Source of the DNA: Roseburia sp. 831b
GTDB lineage: Bacteria > Bacillota > Clostridia > Lachnospirales > Lachnospiraceae
Length of the DNA: 64,000 nt
NCBI RefSeq assembly: GCF_001940165.2
Contig: NZ_CP135163.1
Location: 62,001 to 126,000, forward strand
Direction: 5' to 3'
Part shown: piece after piece, positions 27,050 through 36,196 of the stretch
Position numbering within the stretch: the stretch's first letter is position 1
How the letters are laid out: the number at the start of each line of letters is the position of its first letter
Program-made: the position numbers and the translations under genes
The notes under the pieces: model-generated
What the model was told of the DNA's origin: nothing
Databases searched by the model: none
Seen by the model: only the letters and a program-made list of their open reading frames with translations

Positions 27050-27958
27050 TTATGCATCAAATAAACCTAAAATAGCGATACCCACAACTACAACTGCAAT
27101 TGAAAGGTAATGTTTGAACGACAGCTTTTCTTTTAAGAAAATTCTGCTCCAGATGACACTCGCCACACAATATGCTGAGATAATCGGTGCTGCAAACATG
27201 ACATGTGCCTCGTCTCCAATCGCGTAGATATAGGCAAACTGTCCGGCTGTCTCACATACAGCTCCGATGTACTTTGGAGCCTCCATCTTTGGTACAAGAC
27301 GGTCTTTTTTGATAATTACAACATAGATGAAGCAGACAATGCCGCAGAATAAAAATGTCAACTCATACGCAGCATTTGCAGAATCCTCATTTAAGGTACG
27401 AAGTACCAGGGAATCTGCGAATGTTCCCAGTGCATCTAACAGACAATAAATAATTGGCAACGCCAGCGCCAGCATGGATTTTGCATACCTGAAATTGGAT
27501 TTCTCCTGTCTGGCTGCACGAAGTTCGTCATCTTCATGTGCCTCAACCACACCAAGTGCAACAACACCGATGCAAACGCAGGCAACTGCGACTAACTGCC
27601 AGCCATTTACAGCACCAATTCCTCCTGTAATCAGGCAAAGCACTGCAACCAGCGCACCGGATGAATTACAAATCGGGGATGAGATGGATAACTCAATATA
27701 ACGAAGTCCCACATATCCGATTGTCATAGATAAAATATAAAGAATCGATACCGGCAGGTAAGTTAAGATAATTTTCCACGAAATTACGGTTCCTCCGATA
27801 AAGATTTCATAACCTGCGTGAAGTCCCATGACAACACCAACGGCAATTACCATTTTTAAATGCGCATATTTATCTCTGCCGTCTCTGCATCCAATCTTGG
27901 AAAAAAGATCCGAACCGCTCCAGCAAAGTAATGCTATGATGGAAAGCCAAAACCACAT
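27050..27958 (-). CDS. EamA/DMT superfamily transporter
   Basis: A 302-residue protein with ten hydrophobic helices in two repeats, the EamA pattern, with an acidic loop (EAHEDDELRAARQEKSNF) in the middle. SSPICNSSGALVAVL and LKEKLSFKHYLSIAVVVVGI are characteristic end segments of the two repeats. The gene starts 5 bp after larE, so it is likely cotranscribed with larB-larE and may move a lactate-, cofactor- or sulfur-related solute. That role is inference. Confidence 0.88.
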   Translation of the reverse strand: MWFWLSIIALLCWSGSDLFSKIGCRDGRDKYAHLKMVIAVGVVMGLHAGYEIFIGGTVISWKIILTYLPVSILYILSMTIGYVGLRYIELSISSPICNSSGALVAVLCLITGGIGAVNGWQLVAVACVCIGVVALGVVEAHEDDELRAARQEKSNFRYAKSMLALALPIIYCLLDALGTFADSLVLRTLNEDSANAAYELTFLFCGIVCFIYVVIIKKDRLVPKMEAPKYIGAVCETAGQFAYIYAIGDEAHVMFAAPIISAYCVASVIWSRIFLKEKLSFKHYLSIAVVVVGIAILGLFDA

Positions 27959-27963
27959 TTTTC

Positions 27964-28794
27964 TTATTCTCCTTTGTCCTTTTGAACATGAATGTCCATA
28001 CTTCCTGACCGAAAGCCTTCTAAGTCAAGAGCAATATAAGAATACCCTAAACCTTTTAAATAGTCCACAATTTCTTCCCGATTTTCCATGATTTTATCGA
28101 AATATTTCGTATCGACTTCAATTCTTGCGGTATCCCCCTGCACACGGATTCTGACATTGTAAAGGTCATATTTTTTCAAAAAATTTTCTCCCTTATCTAC
28201 ATGCTCCATATCCTCCAGGGTAAGTGTTGTGCCGTACGGGAAGCGTGTTGCAAGGCAAGGTGCAGACGGACGCGATGCTACTGATATCTGCTCCTTGGCT
28301 GCAAGCTTTCTGACATCTTCCTTGGAAAACTCTGCCAAACGCAGTGGACTCTTTACCCCAAGCTCCTCAAGTGCTTTTAAACCTGGACGATATACTTTTA
28401 AATCATCGGTATTCGTTCCATCGTAAATAATTGCTGCCCCTAATTCCTTTGCCATATTTTGTATCCCGGTAAACAAAAATTTCTTGCATCTGTAACAACG
28501 GTCAACCGGATTTTCTGTGATATCGGCATCTGCTAACTCATTAATCTGTAAAACCTTATGGTCCGCTCCCATCTCTTTTGCAACTTTTTTTGCAACCGCA
28601 AGGTCATTCATGGGATGCAGTTCTGTGTTCGCTGTAATCGCATACACTTTTGTTCCATGTTTCTTCGCATGCGCTACCGTTGTCTTTAACAAGACACTGC
28701 TGTCCACTCCACCGGAAAATGCAATCACAATATCGTTTTTCGTATCTTCCTCTATAATTTCCTGTAATTTCTGATATTTTTCTTCAAATAACAT
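27964..28794 (-). CDS. larE: LarE, sulfur transferase for the nickel-pincer cofactor
   Basis: A 276-residue ATP-dependent enzyme of the PP-loop family that donates sulfur to the pyridinium ring during nickel-pincer nucleotide synthesis. The PP-loop is IAFSGGVDSSVL. RCYRCKKFLF and SRPSAPCLATRFPYG are present; the Cys of APCLA is the sacrificial sulfur donor in the characterised single-turnover enzyme. ITANTELHP and IYDGTNTDDLKVYRPG are also family-typical. It starts 1 bp after larB. Confidence 0.93.
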   Translation of the reverse strand: MLFEEKYQKLQEIIEEDTKNDIVIAFSGGVDSSVLLKTTVAHAKKHGTKVYAITANTELHPMNDLAVAKKVAKEMGADHKVLQINELADADITENPVDRCYRCKKFLFTGIQNMAKELGAAIIYDGTNTDDLKVYRPGLKALEELGVKSPLRLAEFSKEDVRKLAAKEQISVASRPSAPCLATRFPYGTTLTLEDMEHVDKGENFLKKYDLYNVRIRVQGDTARIEVDTKYFDKIMENREEIVDYLKGLGYSYIALDLEGFRSGSMDIHVQKDKGE

Positions 28795-28795
28795 T

Positions 28796-29548
28796 CTAGT
28801 TTTCCCCTTCTGCTAATCGATTGATTTGTGTTGCCATATAGCCTGCGCCATAGCCATTGTCAATATTGACAACCGCAATTCCGTTTGCGCAGGAGTTAAT
28901 CATGGTAAGAAGTGCGGACAATCCATGCATGCTTGCACCGTAGCCAACAGATGTCGGGACTGCAATTACAGGATTTTTCACCAGTCCTCCAATCACACTT
29001 GCAAGCGCTCCTTCCATCCCTGCAACAGCAACCACACAGTTTGCCTCCTGAATGGCATCCATTTTGGCAAGAAGCCGGTGTAGTCCACTGACTCCAACGT
29101 CAAAGATACGCTCCACGTTTGTGCCAAAATATTCTGCGGTCTGTGCCGCTTCCTCTGCCACTGGAATATCTGCGGTTCCGGCTGTACATACTGCAATTTT
29201 TCCAATCCTTTTCTTATCCGGTTTTTCAATTTTTAAAATATGGGAAACCTCGTCATACGTTACCTCTGGCAAGACTTCGCGAATCCGTTCGTACTGGTGT
29301 TCGTTCGCTCTTGTTCCAAACACCTCGCCGTTGTCCTGATATAACCTGCGATAAATCTCTACCAGATACTTGTCTGCCTTCCCACTGCAAAAAACAACCT
29401 CCGCAAAACCGGAACGAACCTCCCGGTGTGAATCAAGCTTCGCATAGTTACCCAGTTCCTCGTAAGGCTCCTTTTTTAGAAATTTTTCGGCCTCCTCAAT
29501 CGAGATTCCGCCGTATTTTACCATCTCAAGAATTTTTCTTGTATCCAT
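28796..29548 (-). CDS. larB: LarB, NaAD carboxylase/hydrolase
   Basis: A 250-residue enzyme related to PurE that carboxylates nicotinic acid adenine dinucleotide and splits its phosphoanhydride, the first step of nickel-pincer cofactor synthesis. CTAGTADIPVAEEAAQTAEY, GVSGLHRLLAKMD, AGMEGALASVIGGLV and PTSVGYGASMHGL match the family. The cofactor serves lactate racemase and relatives. LarC and LarA genes are not in the window. It is the first gene of an apparent larB-larE-DMT-Nudix-esterase series. Confidence 0.94.
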   Translation of the reverse strand: MDTRKILEMVKYGGISIEEAEKFLKKEPYEELGNYAKLDSHREVRSGFAEVVFCSGKADKYLVEIYRRLYQDNGEVFGTRANEHQYERIREVLPEVTYDEVSHILKIEKPDKKRIGKIAVCTAGTADIPVAEEAAQTAEYFGTNVERIFDVGVSGLHRLLAKMDAIQEANCVVAVAGMEGALASVIGGLVKNPVIAVPTSVGYGASMHGLSALLTMINSCANGIAVVNIDNGYGAGYMATQINRLAEGEN

Positions 29549-29664
29549 TTATCATCACCTATCCATTTTATTGTTTCTTTCTATCGTCAACTTTATGGTT
29601 TTCCAAAACACATTTTCTTCCCATGCCCGATGAATCCCTGATATTATAATACCCAAACTTTACG

Positions 29665-30333
29665 TCAGGTCAAGATACTTAGTGCAAGAAAAAACATTCC
29701 ATAATAATACGTTGCAAGATTCCATCCGTGTGTCGACCACGGCCTTGTTTTTGCAAAATACAAAAACAAAATCAAAAAATCCGATATCAGAAAAAAACAT
29801 GAGCCAAGTGCAAGGCAAGCTGTCATTTTCTGTGGCATTTTCCAAAAAATATGCATGCTTTTTACGAAAAACATTGCCACGAAAAAAGAATACAGATAGA
29901 CGTATGGCTTCATTTTTCCAAGCAGCAACTGTTTTCGGATTGTGATGCCCATCGTGCCTAAGACCGCTAACATTGGAACCACTACGTCAAGAATCCCAAG
30001 TGGCTGCAATGTCACAAGTGCTGCCAAAAACGAAAGATGTCCGAGTAAAAAGAGAAAAAGACCGGCTAAAAAGAACGGCTTCTTCCTTCTCACATTATAG
30101 ATGCCAAGGCACACGTCTCCGAGAAAACAAAAAAGAAATCCCGGCAATATGTGAAAGAACCAAGCATTTTTTCCGCTTTTTTGCCAAAACAAAACCGCAA
30201 TCCCAAGAAACGCCGTACTCGCTACAATCTTGGCAAAGACAAAATAGTTGCGTGCCGGCTTATAAATTAATGTCGTTAAAAGTGCTGCTATTATAAGTGT
30301 ATCTAATGTAAATACGCTCCACATTGAAATCAC
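29665..30333 (-). CDS. YhhN family membrane protein (lysoplasmalogenase-like)
   Basis: A 222-residue protein with eight predicted helices. The family pattern is visible: KPARNYFVFAKIVAS, LGDVCLGIYN, GHLSF, ALGSCFFLISDFLILF and a C-terminal YYYGMFFLALS. Some YhhN proteins (TMEM86 relatives) hydrolyse the vinyl-ether bond of lysoplasmalogens. Many anaerobic clostridia make plasmalogens, so that activity is plausible, unproven here. It precedes a lipid kinase gene by position on the same strand. Confidence 0.85.
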   Translation of the reverse strand: MISMWSVFTLDTLIIAALLTTLIYKPARNYFVFAKIVASTAFLGIAVLFWQKSGKNAWFFHILPGFLFCFLGDVCLGIYNVRRKKPFFLAGLFLFLLGHLSFLAALVTLQPLGILDVVVPMLAVLGTMGITIRKQLLLGKMKPYVYLYSFFVAMFFVKSMHIFWKMPQKMTACLALGSCFFLISDFLILFLYFAKTRPWSTHGWNLATYYYGMFFLALSILT

Positions 30334-30367
30334 CTTATCCTTCTATCGTTGTCCCAAATATCATCTA

Positions 30368-31297
30368 CTACATCCTTACCTGCAAAACCCCTTCCAGACA
30401 CCGGAACCACAGTTCATCCCGGTCTCCACAGTACTCTCCATCCGCATGTACCACCATTTTCCGCTGAATCCGAAGGTGTAATTCCATTCCCTGCAAAATC
30501 CGGAAGCCTTTTATGTTTTCCTGTTTTCCCAGGACAAGAAGCGGCAACAGGAAAAATGTTTTCCATTTCGGGATTCCGCAAATGCAGCAAAAAGAAAGTT
30601 TTCCATCCTCTGCGTTTGCACCTGGAACCATCGGCACTCCGCCACCTTCATATTTTAAGTTCATAGCAACAGTACAAATCATCCGGTCTGTCTGAAAATG
30701 CTCCCCTTCGTCCGTTTCTACTTCAATTGTAGTTGTTTTCATCGCAAACAGCGTTTTCACGGTCAGTAAAACATATGTAAGTTTTCCCAGATGAAGCACG
30801 TTCAAAAATTTTTTTAACTTGGAAGTCAGCGCCTGCTTGCATACGTCTGCGTCCAGCCCGATTCCGGAGCTGATTGCAAATCTTCTTTTTTCCTGTCCAT
30901 CCTTCCAGGACACTTCCCCAAGGTCAATTTTTTTCACTTCCGTCGCATCCAATATCCGGTTCAACAATTCAACCGGTGTTCCTGCAAGTTTTAAGCCCCT
31001 TCCAAGGTCATTTCCAGACCCGGTCGGAATAAATCCCACCTGAACGTTTTTAAAGTCTGTAATGCCGTTTAACACCTCGTTGGACGTGCCATCCCCGCCT
31101 ACCACTACAAGCTTGCACCCTTTTTCGTTCTCCGTGGTGATTTTTTTCGCCAGCTCCTTCGCATGTCCTTTGTATTCTGTGCAAAATGCCTGATAATCAA
31201 CCTTTCTTCTTTCTAATTCAAGCACAAGTTCTTCCCATATCTGCTTTGTTTTTCCTGTTCTGGATTTTGGATTTACAATAAAATAATATTCTGCCAT
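30368..31297 (-). CDS. Diacylglycerol/lipid kinase family protein
   Basis: A 309-residue soluble lipid kinase of the DagK/YegS type. The N terminus YYFIVNPKSRTGKTK and the catalytic loop VVGGDGTSNEVLNG are clear, as are VGFIPTGSGNDLGRGL and the late DAEDGKLSF-like EDGKLSFCC and VVHADGEYCGD. It phosphorylates diacylglycerol or a related lipid at the membrane. Divergent from the DUF134 gene; the 157-bp intergenic region holds the palindromic promoter described below. Confidence 0.92.
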   Translation of the reverse strand: MAEYYFIVNPKSRTGKTKQIWEELVLELERRKVDYQAFCTEYKGHAKELAKKITTENEKGCKLVVVGGDGTSNEVLNGITDFKNVQVGFIPTGSGNDLGRGLKLAGTPVELLNRILDATEVKKIDLGEVSWKDGQEKRRFAISSGIGLDADVCKQALTSKLKKFLNVLHLGKLTYVLLTVKTLFAMKTTTIEVETDEGEHFQTDRMICTVAMNLKYEGGGVPMVPGANAEDGKLSFCCICGIPKWKTFFLLPLLVLGKQENIKGFRILQGMELHLRIQRKMVVHADGEYCGDRDELWFRCLEGVLQVRM

Positions 31298-31374
31298 AAA
31301 TCCACCCCCGTTCTTCCTTTGTCTTTCCTTTCTTTTAGTATATCATTCTTCTATTCTTCCATAAACATTTTTAA

Positions 31375-31405
31375 TTATTGACATATGTCAATAACGTGTT
31401 ATAAT
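31375..31405 (+). promoter_or_regulatory. Promoter with a perfect 20-bp palindrome over the -35 box
   Basis: TTATTGACAT/ATGTCAATAA (31375-31394) is fully symmetric and contains TTGACA (31378-31383). TATAAT follows at 31400-31405 after a 16-bp spacer. Binding here would block the promoter of the DUF134-NifX gene. The regulator could be that gene's own DUF134 domain or a CRP/FNR-type protein. Confidence 0.65.
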
Positions 31406-31466
31406 ACAGCTAAACAAAACAACACACCTTTTACATGCGCTAAATTGCGCAAGAATGGAGATTTTT

Positions 31467-32201
31467 ATGGCAAGACCAAACAAATCAAGACTTGTATGCC
31501 GCATGCCAAGCTGCAGCGCCTTTTTCCCTGCGGATTCTCTTCAATGTTCTATTGAAATCCACCTGTCGGTGGAGGAATACGAGACCATACGGTTACTGGA
31601 CTATTCCGGTATGACACAACAGGAAGCAGCCCAGCAGATGGGTGTTTCACGGGCAACGATACAGAGCCTTTACGCAGAAGCCCGTAAGAAAATTGCGCGC
31701 TTTCTGGTGGAGGGAACCCCACTCAAAATTGAGGGTGGAAATTACGAGCTTTGCAGTCATGGTCTTCATTGTCAAAAACGGCAAAAAAAGTTAGGAGGAA
31801 CTCATATGAAACTTGCAGTAACCTATGAAAATGGACAGGTTTTTCAACATTTCGGACACACCGAACAGTTTAAAGTCTACGAAATCCGGGATGGCAAAAT
31901 CTTATCGTCTGAAATTGTGGATACCAACGGACAGGGACACGGCGCTCTTGCCACCTTCCTTTTTGATGGCGGCATTGATGCCCTAATTTGTGGAGGCATC
32001 GGCGGAGGTGCAAGAAATGCGCTCGCAGAAGCCGGTATCGTTGTTTATCCGGGTGCTTCCGGAGATGCCGATGCGCAGGTGGCTTCTTTCCTTCAGGGAA
32101 ATCTTGTCTTCGACCCAAATACAACCTGCCATCACCATGACCACGAAGAAGGACATACCTGCGGTTCGAACGGATGTGGAAGTCATAATTGCCACGCCTA
32201 A
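31467..32201 (+). CDS. DUF134 DNA-binding domain fused to NifX/NifB-like domain
   Basis: A 244-residue fusion. Residues 1-100 are DUF134, a sigma-70-region-4-like helix-turn-helix (VEEYETIRLLDYSGMTQQEA, MGVSRATIQSLYAEARKK). Residues 114-220 form a dinitrogenase Fe-Mo cofactor-like domain (KLAVTYENGQVFQHFGHTEQ, ICGGIGGGARNALAEAG). The tail is rich in His and Cys and may bind metal. ATG 31467 has GGAG 6 nt upstream and begins MARPNKSRLVCRMP. An internal AGGAGG (31793-31798) 7 nt before ATG 31806 starts exactly at the second domain, so a free 131-residue NifX-like protein may also be made. It probably links iron-sulfur or metal status to transcription. Confidence 0.88.
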   Translation: MARPNKSRLVCRMPSCSAFFPADSLQCSIEIHLSVEEYETIRLLDYSGMTQQEAAQQMGVSRATIQSLYAEARKKIARFLVEGTPLKIEGGNYELCSHGLHCQKRQKKLGGTHMKLAVTYENGQVFQHFGHTEQFKVYEIRDGKILSSEIVDTNGQGHGALATFLFDGGIDALICGGIGGGARNALAEAGIVVYPGASGDADAQVASFLQGNLVFDPNTTCHHHDHEEGHTCGSNGCGSHNCHA

Positions 32202-32226
32202 GCGTGTTCTGATATCCACACACGAA

Positions 32227-32266
32227 AAAACAGGATTTACACAACCTTGCGTGTAAATCCTGTTTT
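32227..32266. terminator. Strong bidirectional terminator
   Basis: Perfect 16-bp arms AAAACAGGATTTACAC and GTGTAAATCCTGTTTT with an 8-nt loop, A- and T-rich outside. It separates the convergent DUF134-NifX and response-regulator genes. Confidence 0.9.
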
Positions 32267-32280
32267 CTTTTGTCAGAAAC

Positions 32281-33966
32281 TTAATCCTTCTGCTCCGTTA
32301 GCAGCTGTTCGTACTCTTCTGCCGGTAACGGTCCCACGAAATAAAATCCCTGGATATATTCACATCCTACGCTCTTTAAGAACGTATACTCTTCCTCTGT
32401 CTCGACCTCCATCGTAATAACCGGAATATCAAGCCACTGCATCATCGCAATGACAGACGAGAGAATTCTCTTACTCTTGACATTGGTCGGATCTAGTGGG
32501 AGTGATTTCATATTGATTTTAAGGAAATCAACATCAACATCTTTTAAAACATTCAAGGAAGAATATCCTTTTCCAAACTCATCCATGACAACTAAAAATC
32601 CTGCTTCATGAAGCTTCTTCACAACCTCATTGATTGCCAGAGGGCTGTCCATATAAGCACTTTCGGTCAGCTCAATACAAAGACTTTCCGGTGCAAGTTC
32701 GTATCTCTCTACAAGTGTAGTTAAATACTCTACCAGATTCGGATTCTGGATATCGGCTCTTGCCACGTTAACGGATATCGGACCTGCATGAATTCCTTTT
32801 TCTTTCCATGCCTTTAACTGTCTGCAGACGGCTTCCCATACATAAATATCCAGCTCCCCGATAAATCCATTTTTTTCAAGTACCGGTACAAATTGGGATG
32901 GATGTATGATACCTCTCTTCGGATGATTCCATCTTACCAATGCTTCTGCACCATTTACCGTCTTGCTTCTCGTCTCGTATTTCGGCTGATAATAGACTTC
33001 AAACTCTCCGTTTACCAATGCATCCTGCATCTCCTGGATAATCTGCTCTTCCTGATGTAAACACTCTCTCATGCTTTCATCAAAAAACGCAATGGAACGT
33101 GTGTAATTTTCCTTACACTCCATGCTTGCAAGCGAAGCATTCCGAAGCATTTCAGACGCCGAAAGGGTGTCATCCGTAATCCGATAAATTCCATAAGATG
33201 GCTCAATACGATAATCTGGATTATATTCTTTCATCTTCGTCGTCAGCTTCTTAATATGTGACTTACAGATGTCTTCATCATATGGAATACAGGCACAGAA
33301 CACGTCCGATTCCATTCTTCCGTACACGCTCCACTCATAACACTCAACAATTTCTCTTATCTGGTTGGCAACATATTTTAAAAATTCATCGCCGCCCTTT
33401 TCCCCGAAAAAGGAGTTAATCAGATGGAATCTACGGATATCGACACGAATCAACGCCTTGCTGTCCTCTTTATGCTCCGAAACCATCTTCTCTGTCATCT
33501 CTAAGAAATGATTCCGGTTATAAAGGTCCGTCAGCTTATCATGCTCCACGACATGTTTTAACTGAAGCAGATAGCTCATCTTACTTCTTGCAATCGCATT
33601 GTTTACCCTTGTCATTAGAATTCTTGGCTCATATGGTTTTGAAACAAAATCCCATGCTCCTAAGTCTAATGCTCTCTCCTCGGAGCCTCCTGTCATATCG
33701 GATGTCATCACGACAACCGGTATCTGGCTTAACTCGTTTTCCTTTATGTAGGAAAGAACCTCATAGCCATCCTTTCCCGGCATTCTCAAATCTAATATGA
33801 TTGCAATAATATCGTCTTTATAATTCTCCAATATTTCTATGGTCTGCTGTCCGTTTTCTGCCTCTAATACATCGTTTTCCTTTGAAAACATTTTCACAAG
33901 AATCTTCCTGTTTATCCTGTTGTCTTCTGCAATAAGTATGATATGCTTTTTATTCATCCTGACCAC
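32281..33966 (-). CDS. Response regulator with GGDEF-like and EAL domains
   Basis: 561 residues in three domains. REC (about 8-125) has AEDNRINRKIL, the phospho-Asp in AIILDLRMPGKDGYE, and the TSD/K residues. The GGDEF-like domain keeps DKLTDLYNRNHF but its active-site loop is RMESDVFCAC, so cyclase activity is improbable. EAL carries VYYQPKYET, GAEALVRWNHP and IELTESAY, while the usual DDFG is DEFG (VMDEFGKGYSS). Whether it hydrolyses c-di-GMP is therefore uncertain. It may act as a phosphorylation-controlled c-di-GMP effector. Start at the second Met (MNKKHII) also possible. Confidence 0.9.
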   Translation of the reverse strand: MVRMNKKHIILIAEDNRINRKILVKMFSKENDVLEAENGQQTIEILENYKDDIIAIILDLRMPGKDGYEVLSYIKENELSQIPVVVMTSDMTGGSEERALDLGAWDFVSKPYEPRILMTRVNNAIARSKMSYLLQLKHVVEHDKLTDLYNRNHFLEMTEKMVSEHKEDSKALIRVDIRRFHLINSFFGEKGGDEFLKYVANQIREIVECYEWSVYGRMESDVFCACIPYDEDICKSHIKKLTTKMKEYNPDYRIEPSYGIYRITDDTLSASEMLRNASLASMECKENYTRSIAFFDESMRECLHQEEQIIQEMQDALVNGEFEVYYQPKYETRSKTVNGAEALVRWNHPKRGIIHPSQFVPVLEKNGFIGELDIYVWEAVCRQLKAWKEKGIHAGPISVNVARADIQNPNLVEYLTTLVERYELAPESLCIELTESAYMDSPLAINEVVKKLHEAGFLVVMDEFGKGYSSLNVLKDVDVDFLKINMKSLPLDPTNVKSKRILSSVIAMMQWLDIPVITMEVETEEEYTFLKSVGCEYIQGFYFVGPLPAEEYEQLLTEQKD

Positions 33967-34098
33967 CTCTACATTTTTGCTAAAATCCCTTACTTATATC
34001 ATAATCATATTTTTATGAAAAAGCTAGTTTATAATTGGACAGTCTTCAACCATTTTTTGACTTTTTTCTGCCAAATTCTCTTCTTAGCGCACAAATTG

Positions 34099-34137
34099 AA
34101 AAAGGAGACAAGTGTCTCATCCTCTTGTCTCCTTTTT
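34099..34137. terminator. Terminator at the end of the GGDEF gene
   Basis: Perfect 14-bp arms AAAAAGGAGACAAG and CTTGTCTCCTTTTT with an 11-nt loop. It overlaps the last codons of the minus-strand gene ending at 34117; the coding sequence itself forms one arm. Confidence 0.85.
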
Positions 34138-35778
34138 GTACTTATACATTTTATGATCTGCTTTCTCGTAGATTTTCCACGGTGTCTCCCGTTGTCCTGT
34201 GCAATCGGAGGCATAACCGTAGGATACCGATATTTCATAAGGAAAATCCTTTTTCTTATTATCCTCTTCTATTTTAAGGAGCAGACGCTTCATGTATGTT
34301 TCCACAACCTTATCTTCTACATAATCCATAATCACGACAAACTCATCGCCGCCCATTCTTCCAACACAGTCTGTCTCTTTAAAAGTGCTGTCCAAAAGCC
34401 CGGCAAAGCGAATCAGCAGCTCATCTCCGGTCGTATGCCCCAGAGAATCATTTACGTGCTTAAAATGATTCATGTCCATGTTGATGATTGTAATTGGCCT
34501 GGACTGCTTTTCATATTCCTGCATGACTTTTTCACACCACGCGCGGTTCCGAATCCCGGTCAGAGCATCCTTATATGCCATGTCATATAACGTCTTTCGC
34601 TCCATCTCACCCGCAACACGTTCCATCATACGGCAGAAAAAGCTTGCAAACATCAACAAAATAAATAGTATTACCCCAAGCGGGATGATGCTTTGTGAAA
34701 TCTGATGTGCCGGAATACATAATTTATTGTACCGGTACCGGATTAATTCCAACATACCACAAACAACCAATGCATCGATTCCCCACAGGAAAACACGCTG
34801 TGCAAGCTTCTTTTTCGCAGTCTCTCTCGACAAGAAATAAATAATAACCGTCGACGAAAATAACATATAGATATGAAAGCTTAATACCGTCTTTGGAAAA
34901 TGCAAAATATCCAGCTGGTTAAGTGTAACTAAAATGCCAACCAATAACACCATTCCGGCTGTCAATATATGTATCGTCTTCCTCTGCTTCTTATCCTCTA
35001 AAATCTCTCCGACATAAAAGAGTACACTTGTACAGGCTCCATACATGCCAAGATATTCCAGATAACAGATTGTCTGCAAATTTTCAAAAAATATCTCAAT
35101 CAGCCTTGTATTGCTTACCAGCCATATCGCAATACAGATGGAAAACAGTCCCATCCATAATAACATTTGAAATCTGGTATCCCGGAACCCTGTCACGACG
35201 CAGCAGAAAATGCTTGCCACTCCCAATACCATGATACAGGATGCTATCACACCGCTTAAAAAATGGTCATACACAATCTCTGTATACGCCTGCTTTGCCT
35301 GAATCATATAGATTGGATCTATGGAGGCAAATGCTTTCTTTTCGCCTGCAAAGTAAACGATTCTTAGCGTCTTTCCCTCATAATTTTTGGGGAGTGTGAC
35401 CCAATGATAACCGTTTCCAAGCACTTCTCCCTTCTGATATTCATCCTGCCCGGACTCATAAAGCAATTCTTCATCCAGCCAGACCTGTAAGGCGGAATAT
35501 CTTGAATAAACGCGAATCTGTGCCTGCTCAAAACTGGATTTTTCGAGTTTTTTCGTTAATGTCACAATATCATTTTTCTTCAATGCCGGAACTTTAAAAT
35601 GCGATATCTCGCTATTCTCATAGTTCTTTTCATTTATTGCAATGTTCCAGCCATCATCGAGCAATTCCATCTCACTGTTTCGTGTATGTTTTAAATATCT
35701 TTGAGTAAAACTAAGCAAGCAGATTAAACAAACAAAAAAAACAATGATTCGCATCACTTTATATTTTGTCAGCTTCAT
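34117..35778 (-). CDS. Membrane diguanylate cyclase
   Basis: A 553-residue protein. An N-terminal helix is followed by an extracytoplasmic beta-rich sensor (about 30-165; YSRYSALQVWLDEELLYESG), then seven helices (about 180-385), a 7TMR-DISM-like layout. A canonical GGDEF domain ends the chain (DALTGIRNRAWCEK, NMDMNHFKHVNDSLGH, RMGGDEFVVIMD). It should synthesise c-di-GMP from GTP in response to an extracellular ligand. It is the only protein in the window with a fully canonical GGDEF loop. Stop codon lies inside the terminator hairpin. Confidence 0.92.
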   Translation of the reverse strand: MKLTKYKVMRIIVFFVCLICLLSFTQRYLKHTRNSEMELLDDGWNIAINEKNYENSEISHFKVPALKKNDIVTLTKKLEKSSFEQAQIRVYSRYSALQVWLDEELLYESGQDEYQKGEVLGNGYHWVTLPKNYEGKTLRIVYFAGEKKAFASIDPIYMIQAKQAYTEIVYDHFLSGVIASCIMVLGVASIFCCVVTGFRDTRFQMLLWMGLFSICIAIWLVSNTRLIEIFFENLQTICYLEYLGMYGACTSVLFYVGEILEDKKQRKTIHILTAGMVLLVGILVTLNQLDILHFPKTVLSFHIYMLFSSTVIIYFLSRETAKKKLAQRVFLWGIDALVVCGMLELIRYRYNKLCIPAHQISQSIIPLGVILFILLMFASFFCRMMERVAGEMERKTLYDMAYKDALTGIRNRAWCEKVMQEYEKQSRPITIINMDMNHFKHVNDSLGHTTGDELLIRFAGLLDSTFKETDCVGRMGGDEFVVIMDYVEDKVVETYMKRLLLKIEEDNKKKDFPYEISVSYGYASDCTGQRETPWKIYEKADHKMYKYKKETRG

Positions 35779-35850
35779 TTTTCCCTCATGTTTCCTGTGA
35801 AAAATTATTCCTGTGATGTTTCCATTAGATATGCAGTTCCATATTTTCTC

Positions 35851-36108
35851 TTAATATTCCAACACAGCTCTTGAACAGACATCTTTAATTCTTGCCTTAA
35901 AATCTTCAATACTGTTTCCTGGCTCCCAGGATTCACAAATATCCGGCAATTCTTTTTGCAAAATTGCATTTGCTTGTGGACTCTCTTCCTCAAGGTGACT
36001 TTCTTCCATAATCAGGCGCTCTGGCAATTCAATTGCAAATTCGGTTACTTCATCTTCTGTTACTTCATCATTTAAAAAGTTTTCTACAAATAATCTGATT
36101 TCATCCAT
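35851..36108 (-). CDS. Small acidic protein, function unknown
   Basis: An 85-residue acidic protein (MDEIRLFVENFLNDEVTEDE at the start). DEVTE is directly repeated at residues 14-23. GGAGG lies 9 nt before ATG 36108, which is preferred to the upstream in-frame start at 36168. It sits between a diguanylate cyclase and a chemoreceptor gene on the same strand. No family recognised. Confidence 0.65.
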   Translation of the reverse strand: MDEIRLFVENFLNDEVTEDEVTEFAIELPERLIMEESHLEEESPQANAILQKELPDICESWEPGNSIEDFKARIKDVCSRAVLEY

Positions 36109-36196
36109 GTTTCTATTCCTCCAATGTGAAAGTTGTATCATCATAACCCGATTTTTACGAGATAGCAAGATACAATTTCACCGATTCGTATACTTT

